Shown: positions 18,466-27,109 of the stretch, piece by piece
Layout of the letters: every line of letters starts with the position of its first letter
Position numbering within the stretch: position 1 is the first letter of the stretch
Assembly: GCA_000209515.2 (NCBI GenBank)
Contig: AEVK01000116.1
Location: forward strand, 1 to 53,658
Reading direction: 5' to 3'
DNA: 53,658 bases
Source: a gamma proteobacterium IMCC1989
GTDB lineage: Bacteria; Pseudomonadota; Gammaproteobacteria; Pseudomonadales; Cellvibrionaceae
Translations under genes and position numbers: made by a program
The notes under the pieces: model-generated
What the model saw: only the letters and a program-made list of their open reading frames with translations
Told to the model about the DNA's origin: nothing
The model's database searches: none

Positions 18466-18729
18466 TTACGAGGTAACAAACCGCAAAATTCGTCCAATTA
18501 ACATTCTCACTTGCGCCATGAGCGCCATGAGAAAACCAATACCAAGCAACACCAGTGCAAGCAATATAACCAATTCTTGAGCAAGAGAAGGGGAGAGAAG
18601 TTGCGACCCGCCATAAATTAAGATTAATCCCCAAAAAAAGATCATCGCACCCAGTCTAAAGCGCGGAAAAACTTGCTCTGGTGGTGTTATATAGTGCTGG
18701 TATAAAGCTTTACGAAATGACGTTTTCAT
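18466..18729 (-). CDS. Small inner-membrane protein, two helices
   Basis: An 87-aa protein with a basic, Arg-rich N-terminus (KTSFRKALYQHY), two hydrophobic helices (~26-45 and ~52-70) and a basic C-terminus (RMLIGRILRF), suggesting both ends face the cytoplasm. No family is recognised. It lies upstream of, and in the same direction as, the secreted unknown gene, 111 bp apart, so the two may be co-transcribed. Confidence 0.6.
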   Translation of the reverse strand: MKTSFRKALYQHYITPPEQVFPRFRLGAMIFFWGLILIYGGSQLLSPSLAQELVILLALVLLGIGFLMALMAQVRMLIGRILRFVTS

Positions 18730-18880
18730 AGCCTTTAGTATAGCGTCAGTTGAATATTTTGTATGGCATGAGATATTAGCTGTTCTTCTCCCCTTTTTCG
18801 CGCTTGCTTACTCTATGCATGCTCAGGTAGGCTGCTTGGGTAGCATATATATAGTTCACGTCAACGAGGTGTTAGACACA

Positions 18881-19582
18881 ATGCATTATCACGAGACCCA
18901 CAAAATACATCGCTCTTCGTGGCTACGTGCTGCTGTATTAGGTGCCAACGACGGCATTATATCTACCGCTAGTTTGTTAATTGGCGTAGCCGCTGCAGGC
19001 TCAGGTACGCCTAACCTTATTCTAGTGGGTGCAGCTGCCTTAGTGGCAGGCGCAATGTCGATGGCCGCAGGTGAGTATGTATCAGTAAGTTCACAAGCCG
19101 ATATCGAGCGTGCTGACTTAGCCACCGAAAAAGCCGCCTTAGAAAATCACTTCGAACAAGAAAAAGACGAGCTTGCGCTTATTTATCAAGGCCGAGGTGT
19201 GAGCCCAGAACTCTCAAAGCAAGTCGCCGAACAACTGATGGAGCACGATGCCTTAGGTGCACATGCGCGCGATGAATTGGGTATCTCTGCTCAAGTTAGC
19301 GCACAGCCCATACAAGCGGCAGTCTCATCGGCCACTGCATTCACACTGGGTGCCGCCTTACCCGTTATCGCCGTATTCCTCATCGCTTTTTTTCAGCTAG
19401 AGGCACAGCTCATTCCCTTTCTCAGCATTTCTTCCCTAATATTTCTCGCCTCCCTAGGCGCAACCGCCGCTTACGTAGGTGGAGCACCCATAAAAACCGC
19501 CGTACTTCGTGTCACCTTTTGGGGCGCATTGGCAATGATTATTACGGCGGGGATAGGGGAGTTGTTTCAGGTGGCGTTTTGA
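18881..19582 (+). CDS. VIT/CCC1 family transporter
   Basis: About 233 residues of the VIT1/CCC1 family, membrane carriers for ferrous iron or manganese. The first-helix signature RAAVLGANDGIISTASLLIGV and the second-helix AGAMSMAAGEYVSVSSQ are intact, followed by the cytoplasmic Glu-rich metal-binding loop (ADLATEKAALENH to ARDELG) and three C-terminal helices. An upstream in-frame start at 18815 adds 22 residues unlike the family; ATG 18881 with GAGG upstream matches family length. Probably detoxifies or stores divalent metal by export from the cytoplasm. Confidence 0.88.
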   Translation: MHYHETHKIHRSSWLRAAVLGANDGIISTASLLIGVAAAGSGTPNLILVGAAALVAGAMSMAAGEYVSVSSQADIERADLATEKAALENHFEQEKDELALIYQGRGVSPELSKQVAEQLMEHDALGAHARDELGISAQVSAQPIQAAVSSATAFTLGAALPVIAVFLIAFFQLEAQLIPFLSISSLIFLASLGATAAYVGGAPIKTAVLRVTFWGALAMIITAGIGELFQVAF

Positions 19583-19731
19583 TTTTTTGGGCAAGGGGAG
19601 TGGCTTTTGTCACCTAAAGTTGCTTGTGATAATGGATGTGCTTAAGGCGTGTTTTAGTGCGTTGAGTTGGGTTGTTTTAGTGTGTTAGATTGACGTCTAA
19701 TATAATGTTATACAACATAAGGAGAATTTCT

Positions 19732-21213
19732 TTGGAGTTTGAGGAATATTATAAATCACTAGGTTTAGATACTTACCCTTTTTCGGTGTATACCGCAGAA
19801 TCGGAAACGGAGAAAGGTGATAGCATCTATAAAAAGCCTCAAAACTACTCTGTAATTGATGAAGGAATTAAAAATAGTTCAATAATTATCTCAGGCGAGA
19901 GGGGGACTGGTAAAACTGCTCTGAGCTTAGATATAAGCCGGAGAAAGAAAGCCGCAGGAACCCTACTGGTAAAAATCGAAGAATTTTCAAAATTAGAAGA
20001 GAGCTATACCCCTGAGCGATTATATGAATTTCTAACAGAATCTATTGCCGGAGAATTCTTTCGCACAATGGGTTTCAACCCTGGGGAGCTCTGGAAATAT
20101 GATAAGGATGAACGGACAGATCTTTCGATGTATCTTAATCGATTTGTTAAATCCTCGACAAAAGCACAATTAACGGAGCAGATTAAAATAATACAAAATG
20201 GGCTACTTAAGCGTACGGCTATAGGTCTATATAACACTTCACGAGTTATCCTTAATTATGGGCTCAAAGCAGTAACCAAGGTTGCTAGCGATACACTTAC
20301 TAAACATTTTTCAGCATTGCCTGAATTCGACTCAGGAGATTCAGAGTATTTTAAGAGGTTAGAAGCAGAAGTTGATGAGAGCTTTACAGATGAGGAGCGG
20401 AGTTTTTTTTATTTAAGTAAGCTGTGCTCTCTGATAAGAAAGTCCAAGATATCAGAAATTGTAGTAATAATTGATAAGCTTGATGAAGATCCTAGATTCA
20501 AAAATGATTCAGAAGCAATTGCTAAGTACTTAGAAGGTATAGCTTCCAACAATAAAGTTATGGTTAATGACTTATTCAAAATAGTACTTTTTGTTTGGTC
20601 AACCCCATTTAATTCAATAAGAGCAAATGTAAGAACACAAAAGTTAATATTTCAGCCGCTTTCATGGACCCAAAAAACGCTAAAAGAAGCAACTGGGAAA
20701 AGGCTTTCTGCGTTTTCAAATAAAAAAGTGAATGATATCGAAGAACTTTTTTCACCTGATGGAGTTGAGGTTCTTAATGATTTAGTTGCTATGAGCAATG
20801 AGAATCCTCGCGATCTATGGCATCTGATTGACAAATCAATAAAATCCCAATTTGAAATAGATAACTCAAGCAAGATATCTAGTCAGGCGGTGAACAACGG
20901 TATTAGGGATTTTGTTCAGCAATTTAATTACTATGAGTACTACCCAAGGAAAGCGAAAGCTCGTGCGGACTCTATGGATGTGTACTCTTATATAAAACAT
21001 CTTATGAAGTTGGACTCAGATAGATTTACCAAAAACAAGTTGAATGAAATGGCCAAGACAGGTGGCTCTACCAACAACTATGTAGTCGCCATGGAAAATA
21101 TGGGGCTAATAAAGAAAACTGGAGATAAATCTAGCCAAGGCGGCGTGATTTATATGATCAAAGACCCCAAAGTCCAATACGCACAAGCAAATGGTGTTGA
21201 AATAGGTGGCTAA
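19732..21213 (+). CDS. P-loop ATPase resembling the Sll1717/KAP group, possible defence gene
   Basis: A 493-aa cytoplasmic protein. Walker A GERGTGKT lies at residues 55-62 and Walker B-like IVVIIDKLDED at about 243-253. The C-terminal part carries a helical region and a winged-helix-like end (LMKLDSDRFTKNKLNEMAK onward). The overall build fits KAP/STAND-like P-loop ATPases, including the group named after Sll1717. TTG 19732 is chosen as start because TAAGGAGA sits seven bases upstream; earlier starts at 19690 or 19705 have none. Codon use (many AGA/AGG Arg and ATA Ile codons) differs from neighbours, suggesting transfer. It stands alone; role in phage defence is inference. Confidence 0.7.
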   Translation: MEFEEYYKSLGLDTYPFSVYTAESETEKGDSIYKKPQNYSVIDEGIKNSSIIISGERGTGKTALSLDISRRKKAAGTLLVKIEEFSKLEESYTPERLYEFLTESIAGEFFRTMGFNPGELWKYDKDERTDLSMYLNRFVKSSTKAQLTEQIKIIQNGLLKRTAIGLYNTSRVILNYGLKAVTKVASDTLTKHFSALPEFDSGDSEYFKRLEAEVDESFTDEERSFFYLSKLCSLIRKSKISEIVVIIDKLDEDPRFKNDSEAIAKYLEGIASNNKVMVNDLFKIVLFVWSTPFNSIRANVRTQKLIFQPLSWTQKTLKEATGKRLSAFSNKKVNDIEELFSPDGVEVLNDLVAMSNENPRDLWHLIDKSIKSQFEIDNSSKISSQAVNNGIRDFVQQFNYYEYYPRKAKARADSMDVYSYIKHLMKLDSDRFTKNKLNEMAKTGGSTNNYVVAMENMGLIKKTGDKSSQGGVIYMIKDPKVQYAQANGVEIGG

Positions 21214-21324
21214 TGTAAATCATGGGGTCAGAGTAGTTGATTCTAGTGCTTGAAGTACAACGTATGAGCATAGCCAAACACTCTGCCCTTTTGAATTGCG
21301 CCCAAAATAGAATGAGGAAAACAT

Positions 21325-21750
21325 ATGAATTGGATCGCAGAATTACAAAACATTAATTACATTGCTGTAGCGATTGCGACAATTGCGAGTTATTTACTTG
21401 GGTTTGCTTGGTACCATTGGGCAGTTTTTGGTGAAGTATGGGCAAATGCTTTAAACATCACGAAAGAGGAAGCTGATAATACCGAAGGTCTTGGAGGTGC
21501 TTTTATCGTGTCTTTAGTTTCAGGGCTAACAAAAGCCTTATGTGTCGCCTTACTTATGGCTGCAACAAATATATCTGGCGTTCTGAACGGAGCATTTTTT
21601 GGGGCAGTAGTTGCAATCGTATTTATTGTTACATCATTAGGTTACTACAATGGTTTTGCTCGTACATCTTCAAAACTAACACTAATAAATTCAACACATA
21701 GCATTGTTGAAATTACTCTAGTGGGTGCAATTATTGGCGCATTTACTTAA
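21325..21750 (+). CDS. DUF1761 family membrane protein
   Basis: A 141-aa integral membrane protein with four helices (about 14-32, 60-80, 85-107 and 120-140). The opening NYIAVAIATIASYLLGFAWYHWAVFG, here split as a helix ending in the conserved WYHW, and the later GYYNGFARTSSK segment are characteristic of DUF1761. Function of the family is unknown. ATG 21325 has a GAGGA site. It follows the P-loop ATPase gene by 111 bp and may have arrived with it. Confidence 0.8.
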   Translation: MNWIAELQNINYIAVAIATIASYLLGFAWYHWAVFGEVWANALNITKEEADNTEGLGGAFIVSLVSGLTKALCVALLMAATNISGVLNGAFFGAVVAIVFIVTSLGYYNGFARTSSKLTLINSTHSIVEITLVGAIIGAFT

Positions 21751-22102
21751 AAAATTTAGCCTAGCAAGAATATTAAATATACTCCTATCGGCTTGCCTTT
21801 TTTAAGCCATAGCTGCTGGTGACTTACTATTAAGCTATGTTATTTTTTTGAGATAGGTGTTTTATAAAGAAGCGGTTTTGTTTCGCCGAAATCGTTTGCG
21901 ATGTTGTTGCTCAAACTGCCTAATAGGCGAGTGCCTGTCCTTATTTTGATTTCCTTTTTCTTCCCTTTCCTTGTTAGTAGGAATTAAGCAAAACCATTAA
22001 TGGTGAAAATCCTTATGTGGTTTTTAAAGGTTTTGCAACAAGAGAAAGGGAAATATTATTATTGCTAAACCTCCGTTTATAAAAAAGCGACAGAATTAAA
22101 AG
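21751..22102. other. Non-coding gap with an inverted repeat
   Basis: No gene is seen in this 352-bp AT-rich stretch. It contains arms CATAGCT (21808-21814) and AGCTATG (21833-21839), followed by a T-rich run (TTATTTTTTTG), which could terminate the DUF1761 transcript. Both arms are preceded by TTAAG(C). Confidence 0.45.
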
Positions 22103-22624
22103 CTATGTTAGGGGGTTAGCTAAGTGGTTGGAAAATGATATTATTTTTTGTTGGTTTTTTTGAGGATCAAATCCTGTTGAACAATCTATATGAAGCGCTC
22201 CGCCATATTTTATGCCTAAGTAAGTAAATGTGGTTTCAAAGGTTTCGCTGAAGATCGGTGATAGCGCTTTGCTTTCTGAGGTGCTTACTATGTATGCTGT
22301 TTTTCCACGTAATTGTCTCCCTGTATCTAATAGTTCCGGCAATAGTAAAAGGTCGGATATCCTATCTATAAACGCTTTCATTTTCGGGGTTACTGCATAC
22401 CAATAAACGGGTGATGCAAAAATAATATATTGGTGCATAAGCACTTTCTCTATTAACGGTAAGAAATCATCTTCTTTGTTTTTATACTCATAATCAAATG
22501 GGGCTATATTCAGTTCGTCGAGGTTAATTATCGTCATTTTTGATAGTTTTGCTACGGTATCAATTAAGGCTCCGGTATTGCCGTTACGCCTAGCGCTTGA
22601 AAATAGTGCAATGACTTTACTCAT
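22103..22624 (-). CDS. Flavodoxin-fold NAD(P)H-dependent FMN reductase
   Basis: A 173-aa protein of the NADPH-dependent FMN reductase/flavodoxin-like family. The phosphate-binding loop is SSARRNGNTGALID near the N-terminus, and the second flavin contact is SPVYWYAVTPKMKAFIDR at about 91-108. Members reduce quinones, iron chelates or free flavins. It is divergent from soxR, and its promoter carries a SoxR-type operator with a 19-bp spacer, so it is predicted to be induced by redox-cycling compounds. A start at ATG 22624 is supported by an AGGAGAA site. Confidence 0.85.
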   Translation of the reverse strand: MSKVIALFSSARRNGNTGALIDTVAKLSKMTIINLDELNIAPFDYEYKNKEDDFLPLIEKVLMHQYIIFASPVYWYAVTPKMKAFIDRISDLLLLPELLDTGRQLRGKTAYIVSTSESKALSPIFSETFETTFTYLGIKYGGALHIDCSTGFDPQKNQQKIISFSNHLANPLT

Positions 22625-22660
22625 TTATAGTTCTCCTGATCTTTGTGGTTTGGGGGGGGT

Positions 22661-22691
22661 ACTATAAAACCTAATGTTAGCTTGAGGTAAA
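22661..22691 (-). promoter_or_regulatory. SoxR-regulated promoter of the reductase gene
   Basis: Read on the minus strand, -35 TTTACC (22691-22686) and -10 TATAGT (22666-22661) are separated by 19 bases, the over-long spacer that SoxR-type activators require. Centred in it is the imperfect palindrome ACCTCAAGCT/AACATTAGGT (22669-22688), whose left half is nearly identical to the CCTCAAG half-site of the E. coli soxS operator. Seven of ten base pairs are symmetrical. Confidence 0.8.
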
Positions 22692-22742
22692 GGTGCTTTG
22701 CTGTATAAAATAAACCATATCTAGAAAGGGTATGGAGAACAC

Positions 22743-23198
22743 ATGAAAACTAAACAATCGTTAACTACTGTAAAAGAGTTAAGTGTAGGGGGCGTTGCTA
22801 AGCGAACCGGTGTTGCTATTTCGGCTATCCATTTTTATGAAGTGAAGGGCTTGATTACAAGCCGACGCAACCAAGGAAATCAACGCCGATATACGCATGA
22901 CGTATTAAGACGTATTGCCATTATTAAAGTGGCCCAAAAAATGGGTGTGTCTTTGCAAGAAATAGCAGCTGCATTTAAAGCACTTCCTCGTCAGCGTACA
23001 CCAACCAAAAAAGACTGGGATAGCTTGTCTCGTCAATGGAAAGAGTCTTTAGATGTAAAGATAAGGCTGCTAACTCATTTACGAGATGATTTAAGTGAAT
23101 GTATCGGGTGCGGGTGTCTATCTATTGATAGCTGCCCATTACGAAACCCAGACGATGTATTGTCATCTAAAGGTTCTGGGCCAATACTATTTCAGTAG
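22743..23198 (+). CDS. soxR: Redox-sensing MerR-family activator SoxR
   Basis: A 151-aa MerR-family regulator. The N-terminal winged helix (VGGVAKRTGVAISAIHFYEVKG and the NQRRYTHDVLRR wing) is followed by the dimerisation helix and the cluster-binding motif with Cys120, Cys123, Cys125 and Cys131, the C-x2-C-x-C-x5-C arrangement that holds a [2Fe-2S] cluster in SoxR. Oxidation of the cluster activates target promoters. The divergent reductase gene carries a matching operator and is the obvious target. soxS is not adjacent, as is usual outside enterics. ATG 22743 has a GGAGA site. Confidence 0.95.
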   Translation: MKTKQSLTTVKELSVGGVAKRTGVAISAIHFYEVKGLITSRRNQGNQRRYTHDVLRRIAIIKVAQKMGVSLQEIAAAFKALPRQRTPTKKDWDSLSRQWKESLDVKIRLLTHLRDDLSECIGCGCLSIDSCPLRNPDDVLSSKGSGPILFQ

Positions 23199-23375
23199 CA
23201 ACAGGAAATAATGTGAATTGCTGTAGGTGGGGCTTTTTATTCTCTAGGTATAAGTATGGGTATAGGGTCTAGCTATAGAATATTAACTATAGGGCCGATG
23301 AGTAAAACCGGTTAACATGGGGATATAAAAGAGGCGAGGGCAATTCCGCGCCTATGAGTTTAGGGTAAATGAACG

Positions 23376-24095
23376 ATGTCTTTGCTTTTCGAAGAAATTG
23401 ATAGCCAGCCCTCTCCTTTAGGTGAGATCTCCCTTCGTAGACGACGTATTCCCGTGTTTGGGGATAGGGATATCTATGAAGTGAAGCTAGGCGATGAGTT
23501 TTTAATGTCGAGCACGTTTGTTGATGCCGAAGAAGCCCTTTCAACCCTTGGTTTAGCGGCGGTGCAGTCAGATAAGTTGAGTGTGGTTGTAGGTGGTCTA
23601 GGTTTGGGTTATACCGCTGTAGCAGCCTTAAAAGACGCACGTATTGAAGAGCTATTTGTGGTTGATGCATTAGCGCCAGTAATCGATTGGCATAAAAATG
23701 AACTTGTGCCGTTGGGAAAAATACTCAATGCGGATACGCGCAATCGCTATGTGTTGGGTAGCTTTTTTGATTTAGCTACAGCCCCAAATATGGGCTTCGA
23801 CCCTAATCATGACGCTAAAAAGTTCGATGTCATTCTTTTAGATATTGATCACTCTCCTACTGAGTTCTTAAACGCCGCTAACGCGAGCTTTTATACTACG
23901 GATAATCTAGCGCTTATGGCGGAGCAGCTGAAGCCAAACGGCGTGTTTGCTATGTGGTCGCAAAATTTACCGGAAGACAGTTTTGAGCAATTATTGAAAA
24001 CGGTATTTGCGAGTGTTGATTCCCATGTGGTTTCTTTTTTTAATCCCTTTCAAAATGTTGAATCCACCAACTCGGTGTATGTGTGTATTAAATAA
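23376..24095 (+). CDS. Spermidine synthase-like SAM-dependent methyltransferase fold protein
   Basis: A 239-aa Rossmann-fold protein. The nucleotide loop is VVVGGLGLGYTAVAAL, the acidic strand end FVVDALAPVIDWH, and the next strand VILLDIDHSPTEFL, a pattern shared by spermidine synthase-like proteins. The aminopropyl-binding residues of true spermidine synthases are not obvious, so it may be a methyltransferase or a non-catalytic relative. The ATG at 23376 opens 177 bp after soxR; the rsuA gene follows 25 bp downstream, suggesting co-transcription. Confidence 0.75.
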   Translation: MSLLFEEIDSQPSPLGEISLRRRRIPVFGDRDIYEVKLGDEFLMSSTFVDAEEALSTLGLAAVQSDKLSVVVGGLGLGYTAVAALKDARIEELFVVDALAPVIDWHKNELVPLGKILNADTRNRYVLGSFFDLATAPNMGFDPNHDAKKFDVILLDIDHSPTEFLNAANASFYTTDNLALMAEQLKPNGVFAMWSQNLPEDSFEQLLKTVFASVDSHVVSFFNPFQNVESTNSVYVCIK

Positions 24096-24120
24096 ATGAT
24101 TCACTTCTTCTGTTGTCTCT

Positions 24121-24828
24121 ATGCGCCTTGATAAGTTTGTTTGTAAAAGTACCCAGCTAACAAAAGCTGATGCTGTTCAGTGTATTCATCTTGGTGAGGT
24201 GGGTGTGAATGGTGAGGTAATAACAAGCGAATCAACACAGGTTCATGAAAATAATACGGTAACGCTACGTGGTGTTAAATTAATCGCTCGTGATTTTCGT
24301 TATATTCTGATGCATAAGCCAGCGGGTACTATTTGCTCCAATATCGATGAAGTTTACCCTTCGTTGTTTAATTCTCTTGATGTAGAGAATGTGTCCGAAT
24401 TACACATAGCAGGGCGTTTAGACGTGGATACCACCGGTTTGGTATTGATTACAGATGATGGCCGCTGGACATTTGATATTACGGTACCTAGTAAGCAATG
24501 CGCGAAAACCTATCGCGTTACCTTATCTAGGGGTATAGCCGCAGATGGCGTGGATGATTTGGTGTCTAGGTTTGCAGCTGGTGTGAAGCTACAAGGCGAG
24601 CAGCAATTAACCTTGCCTGCGACGTTACAAGTGATTACCCCGACAGAAGTGCTATTGACTATTACTGAAGGAAAATTCCACCAAGTAAAACGTATGTTTG
24701 CCGCTGTGGGGCATCGTGTGGTGGCACTTCATCGAGAGAGAATTGGTGATATTTGTTTAGATGTTGATGTAGGGCAATGGCGTTACTTGACTGATGAAGA
24801 GGTGAAGTCTGTTGTTCGGCATGGGTAG
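24121..24828 (+). CDS. rsuA: 16S rRNA pseudouridine(516) synthase family protein RsuA
   Basis: A 235-aa RsuA-family pseudouridine synthase. An N-terminal S4 RNA-binding domain (MRLDKFVCKSTQLTKADAV, residues 1-50) precedes the catalytic domain, whose motif GRLDVDTTGL at 98-107 has catalytic Asp101. The segment EGKFHQVKRMFAAVGHRV is the usual C-terminal motif of the family. E. coli RsuA converts U516 of 16S rRNA; this specificity is inferred from family similarity and could instead be another RsuA-type site. It begins 25 bp after the spermidine synthase-like gene. Confidence 0.88.
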   Translation: MRLDKFVCKSTQLTKADAVQCIHLGEVGVNGEVITSESTQVHENNTVTLRGVKLIARDFRYILMHKPAGTICSNIDEVYPSLFNSLDVENVSELHIAGRLDVDTTGLVLITDDGRWTFDITVPSKQCAKTYRVTLSRGIAADGVDDLVSRFAAGVKLQGEQQLTLPATLQVITPTEVLLTITEGKFHQVKRMFAAVGHRVVALHRERIGDICLDVDVGQWRYLTDEEVKSVVRHG

Positions 24829-24947
24829 CTCGGTCTAGTTTTATTTTAGGCGCTGTTAAATTAGTATGTATTTTTAAACGTGCACATTTTTTTGGTATAC
24901 ATGCACGGTTGTATGCTGTGATAGATAAGTGTATTTCTGTGTTCTGA

Positions 24948-25130
24948 TACAAGAGGTTCCATAAGTGCTTTGATGAAGTTATGGGCTTCATGTCGGCGAT
25001 TACACAGGGGGTGTTAACGAAGCAGATTGTTCATCGTAAGGTCTATTCTAAAGCGCGCATGGGAAAAACGCTTGAACCGATTATTCGCGAGTTAGAAAAA
25101 TGGGGTAAGCAATATCTAAAAGTGAGTTAA
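24948..25130 (+). pseudogene. Decayed HxlR-family regulator remnant
   Basis: An open frame of 61 codons follows an in-frame TGA at 24945-24947. It reads YKRFHKCFDEVMGFMSAITQ, then GVLTKQ, IVHRKVY and GKTLEPIIRELEKWGKQYL. These pieces line up in order with HxlR regulators (KRFNEL, GISQxMLTKQL, DGIVHRKVY, GxSLEPIIxxLxxWG), but the linking residues, including the PPKVEYSLT block, are missing. In-frame deletions plus the upstream stop suggest a dead gene. A DinB-fold gene follows, a frequent partner of HxlR regulators. Confidence 0.6.
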
Positions 25131-25193
25131 GCGAAAATAGAGCGTTAGCAATAGATTATAAATGACGAGTTTTTAATAGAGGAAATTGAAAGT

Positions 25194-25709
25194 ATGTCCC
25201 TAAAAAAAGAATTATTAAAATTTCTGAACTATAAAAAATGGGCGAATAATATTACGTTTGAATCGTTATCTAGTCTACCAGAATCAGAATTGTACAAAGA
25301 GCGAGAGACTAATTTTAAAACAATAGTGTCGACGTTAAATCACGTTTATGTGGTTGATGATATATTTAAAGCACATTTGACGGGAGTGTTGCATGGTTAC
25401 TCGGCAAGGAATGTTGCTGTACCTTTGCTCTTACCTGAGTTGTTACATAAACAGCAGGTAATGGATGGGTGGTATGTTGATTTTATCGTTTCGTTAGATG
25501 AGAGTAATTTAGATAATAATATTACCTTTGAATTTGTGGGTGGTGGTGAAGGCAATATGTCGGTGAGCGATATCGTTTTTCATCTTGTGAACCATGGTAC
25601 ATACCATCGAGGCTTTGTTAGCGATATGATGTATCAAATACCAGCGATTCCACCGGCCAATGATTTAACCGTTTATCTTCGTGATGTATATAAAAATAAT
25701 ATATTTTAA
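25194..25709 (+). CDS. DinB-like four-helix metalloprotein
   Basis: A 171-aa DinB/YfiT-like protein. The three metal-binding histidines are His50 (TLNHVY), His134 (VNHGTY) and His138 (YHRGF), in the usual spacing. The N-terminal YKKWANNITFESLSSLP helix is also typical. Bacterial members are metal-dependent hydrolases or bacillithiol/mycothiol-type transferases; the substrate is unknown here. ATG 25194 has a GAGGAAA site. It follows the HxlR remnant by 63 bp. Confidence 0.85.
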   Translation: MSLKKELLKFLNYKKWANNITFESLSSLPESELYKERETNFKTIVSTLNHVYVVDDIFKAHLTGVLHGYSARNVAVPLLLPELLHKQQVMDGWYVDFIVSLDESNLDNNITFEFVGGGEGNMSVSDIVFHLVNHGTYHRGFVSDMMYQIPAIPPANDLTVYLRDVYKNNIF

Positions 25710-25804
25710 TCTAATTGTTTCTACGCTAAGATGATGTGGCGACTTCTTTTATTATGTCCATAAATATTCTTTAACAGCTTAAAATTTTAGAGAGTAAATC
25801 TATT

Positions 25805-27109
25805 ATGATGATGACCAATAATAAAAAATTATATTCGGGACTGTTTTTTTCTGCTTGTATTTTTTTACTAACGTATGTTTTTTCGATAAATGCAGAATCT
25901 TCATCCGCAAGTTTTTATTTGAATAAAAATGGAGAAAATACAACCGTTAATTCGGTTGGGCTTGGGTATTTTCGAGAAGGCAATGTTGCAGATCTTATTT
26001 ATATTGATGATGATTATCACATACAGATGCGTAAGAGTAATGGTGCCTCACGTTCGCTTCAAGGCTCATATCAGATAAGTAAGCAATATAAATATAAAAA
26101 AGTGTGGGTGGTTGATGTAAATAACGATGGTCTTGATGATCTGGTGTCGACTAACAATATAAATCAGCTATATGTGTTGATGGCTACAGGAGATGAATGG
26201 TTTTTTAATGCTGCCACTGTTTATGGTTTTAGCCTCGCTGAAGGCACTGTTGGTTCTTCTGATTCTATAGCCATTGATGATCTTGATTTTGGCGATTTTA
26301 ATGGCGACGGCAAAGTAGATATTGCTGTTCTTGCTACCGTCTCATCATCAAATACAAGTGGATCGGGTAGTCAAGCTCCTCCCAACACTACATATTATAA
26401 TGAAGGTTATTATAGTATTGCGCTAAATAAGGGTTCTGGTACCTTCACAACTCCTGGTATGAAGAAAACGGGTTCATTATCTCAAGGTACTAATGCCTTT
26501 ATTTTTACAGCTTCATTTTCTGGTCGTGTAGCAGCTGGGGATTTTAATGGGGATAATAAGATGGATGCTGCATTTTGCTCCCATACAAATAGTAGTTTTT
26601 CTGTTCCATACTCTTACATTTTTCCAGGGAACGGTAATGGCACCCTTGACTTTAATGGTAATGTTTCGTCAGGTCATCGCGGTTGTCAAGACGTGACTGC
26701 GGTTTTACCTGCAGGGCCATTTGATAATGTTATTACTGCTGCAAAAAAATCTACCTTCGTTTTTGTGGACAATAGTGACTCTTATGCTCAAGTTTATGAC
26801 TCTCAATGGAATTTAGTGTCTGAAACTAAAATGGAAGATACCCCTAGAGGGCCTGTCGGTCCGTTCAGTGACTTCAATGCTGATGGTTCTGCAGACATGG
26901 TCTTTACTAATGGGAAAAGTTCATTAGTAATGGTGGGATGGGATTGGACAAATACTACCGATCGTAAAATAGAAAATAAGACTTCCATGATATTGGGAAC
27001 GGGTATTCAGAGTAGTGATGTAGCCGATGTTGACGGAGATGGTAAGCCAGACGTTGTTGGTGGTTACGATAAGGATGTCAATGCTTACTATAACGATACT
27101 GCGAATTAA
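25805..27109 (+). CDS. Secreted FG-GAP/VCBS repeat protein
   Basis: A 434-aa exported protein with a signal segment (residues ~10-30, cleavage after INA). Five calcium-loop motifs of the DxNxDGxxD type are visible: DVNNDGLDD (~104-112), DFNGDGKVD (~164-172), DFNGDNKMD (~246-254), DFNADGSAD (~360) and DVDGDGKPD (~415). Such repeats build beta-propellers on the cell surface and often act in adhesion or polysaccharide binding. No catalytic domain or secretion tag was recognised. Three successive ATG codons open the frame, so the first residues are uncertain. It stands alone. Confidence 0.8.
   Translation: MMMTNNKKLYSGLFFSACIFLLTYVFSINAESSSASFYLNKNGENTTVNSVGLGYFREGNVADLIYIDDDYHIQMRKSNGASRSLQGSYQISKQYKYKKVWVVDVNNDGLDDLVSTNNINQLYVLMATGDEWFFNAATVYGFSLAEGTVGSSDSIAIDDLDFGDFNGDGKVDIAVLATVSSSNTSGSGSQAPPNTTYYNEGYYSIALNKGSGTFTTPGMKKTGSLSQGTNAFIFTASFSGRVAAGDFNGDNKMDAAFCSHTNSSFSVPYSYIFPGNGNGTLDFNGNVSSGHRGCQDVTAVLPAGPFDNVITAAKKSTFVFVDNSDSYAQVYDSQWNLVSETKMEDTPRGPVGPFSDFNADGSADMVFTNGKSSLVMVGWDWTNTTDRKIENKTSMILGTGIQSSDVADVDGDGKPDVVGGYDKDVNAYYNDTAN

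Noticed and set aside
23287-23670. A 127-residue minus-strand frame
   Set aside because: It is antisense to the spermidine-synthase-like gene, which has clear Rossmann motifs.
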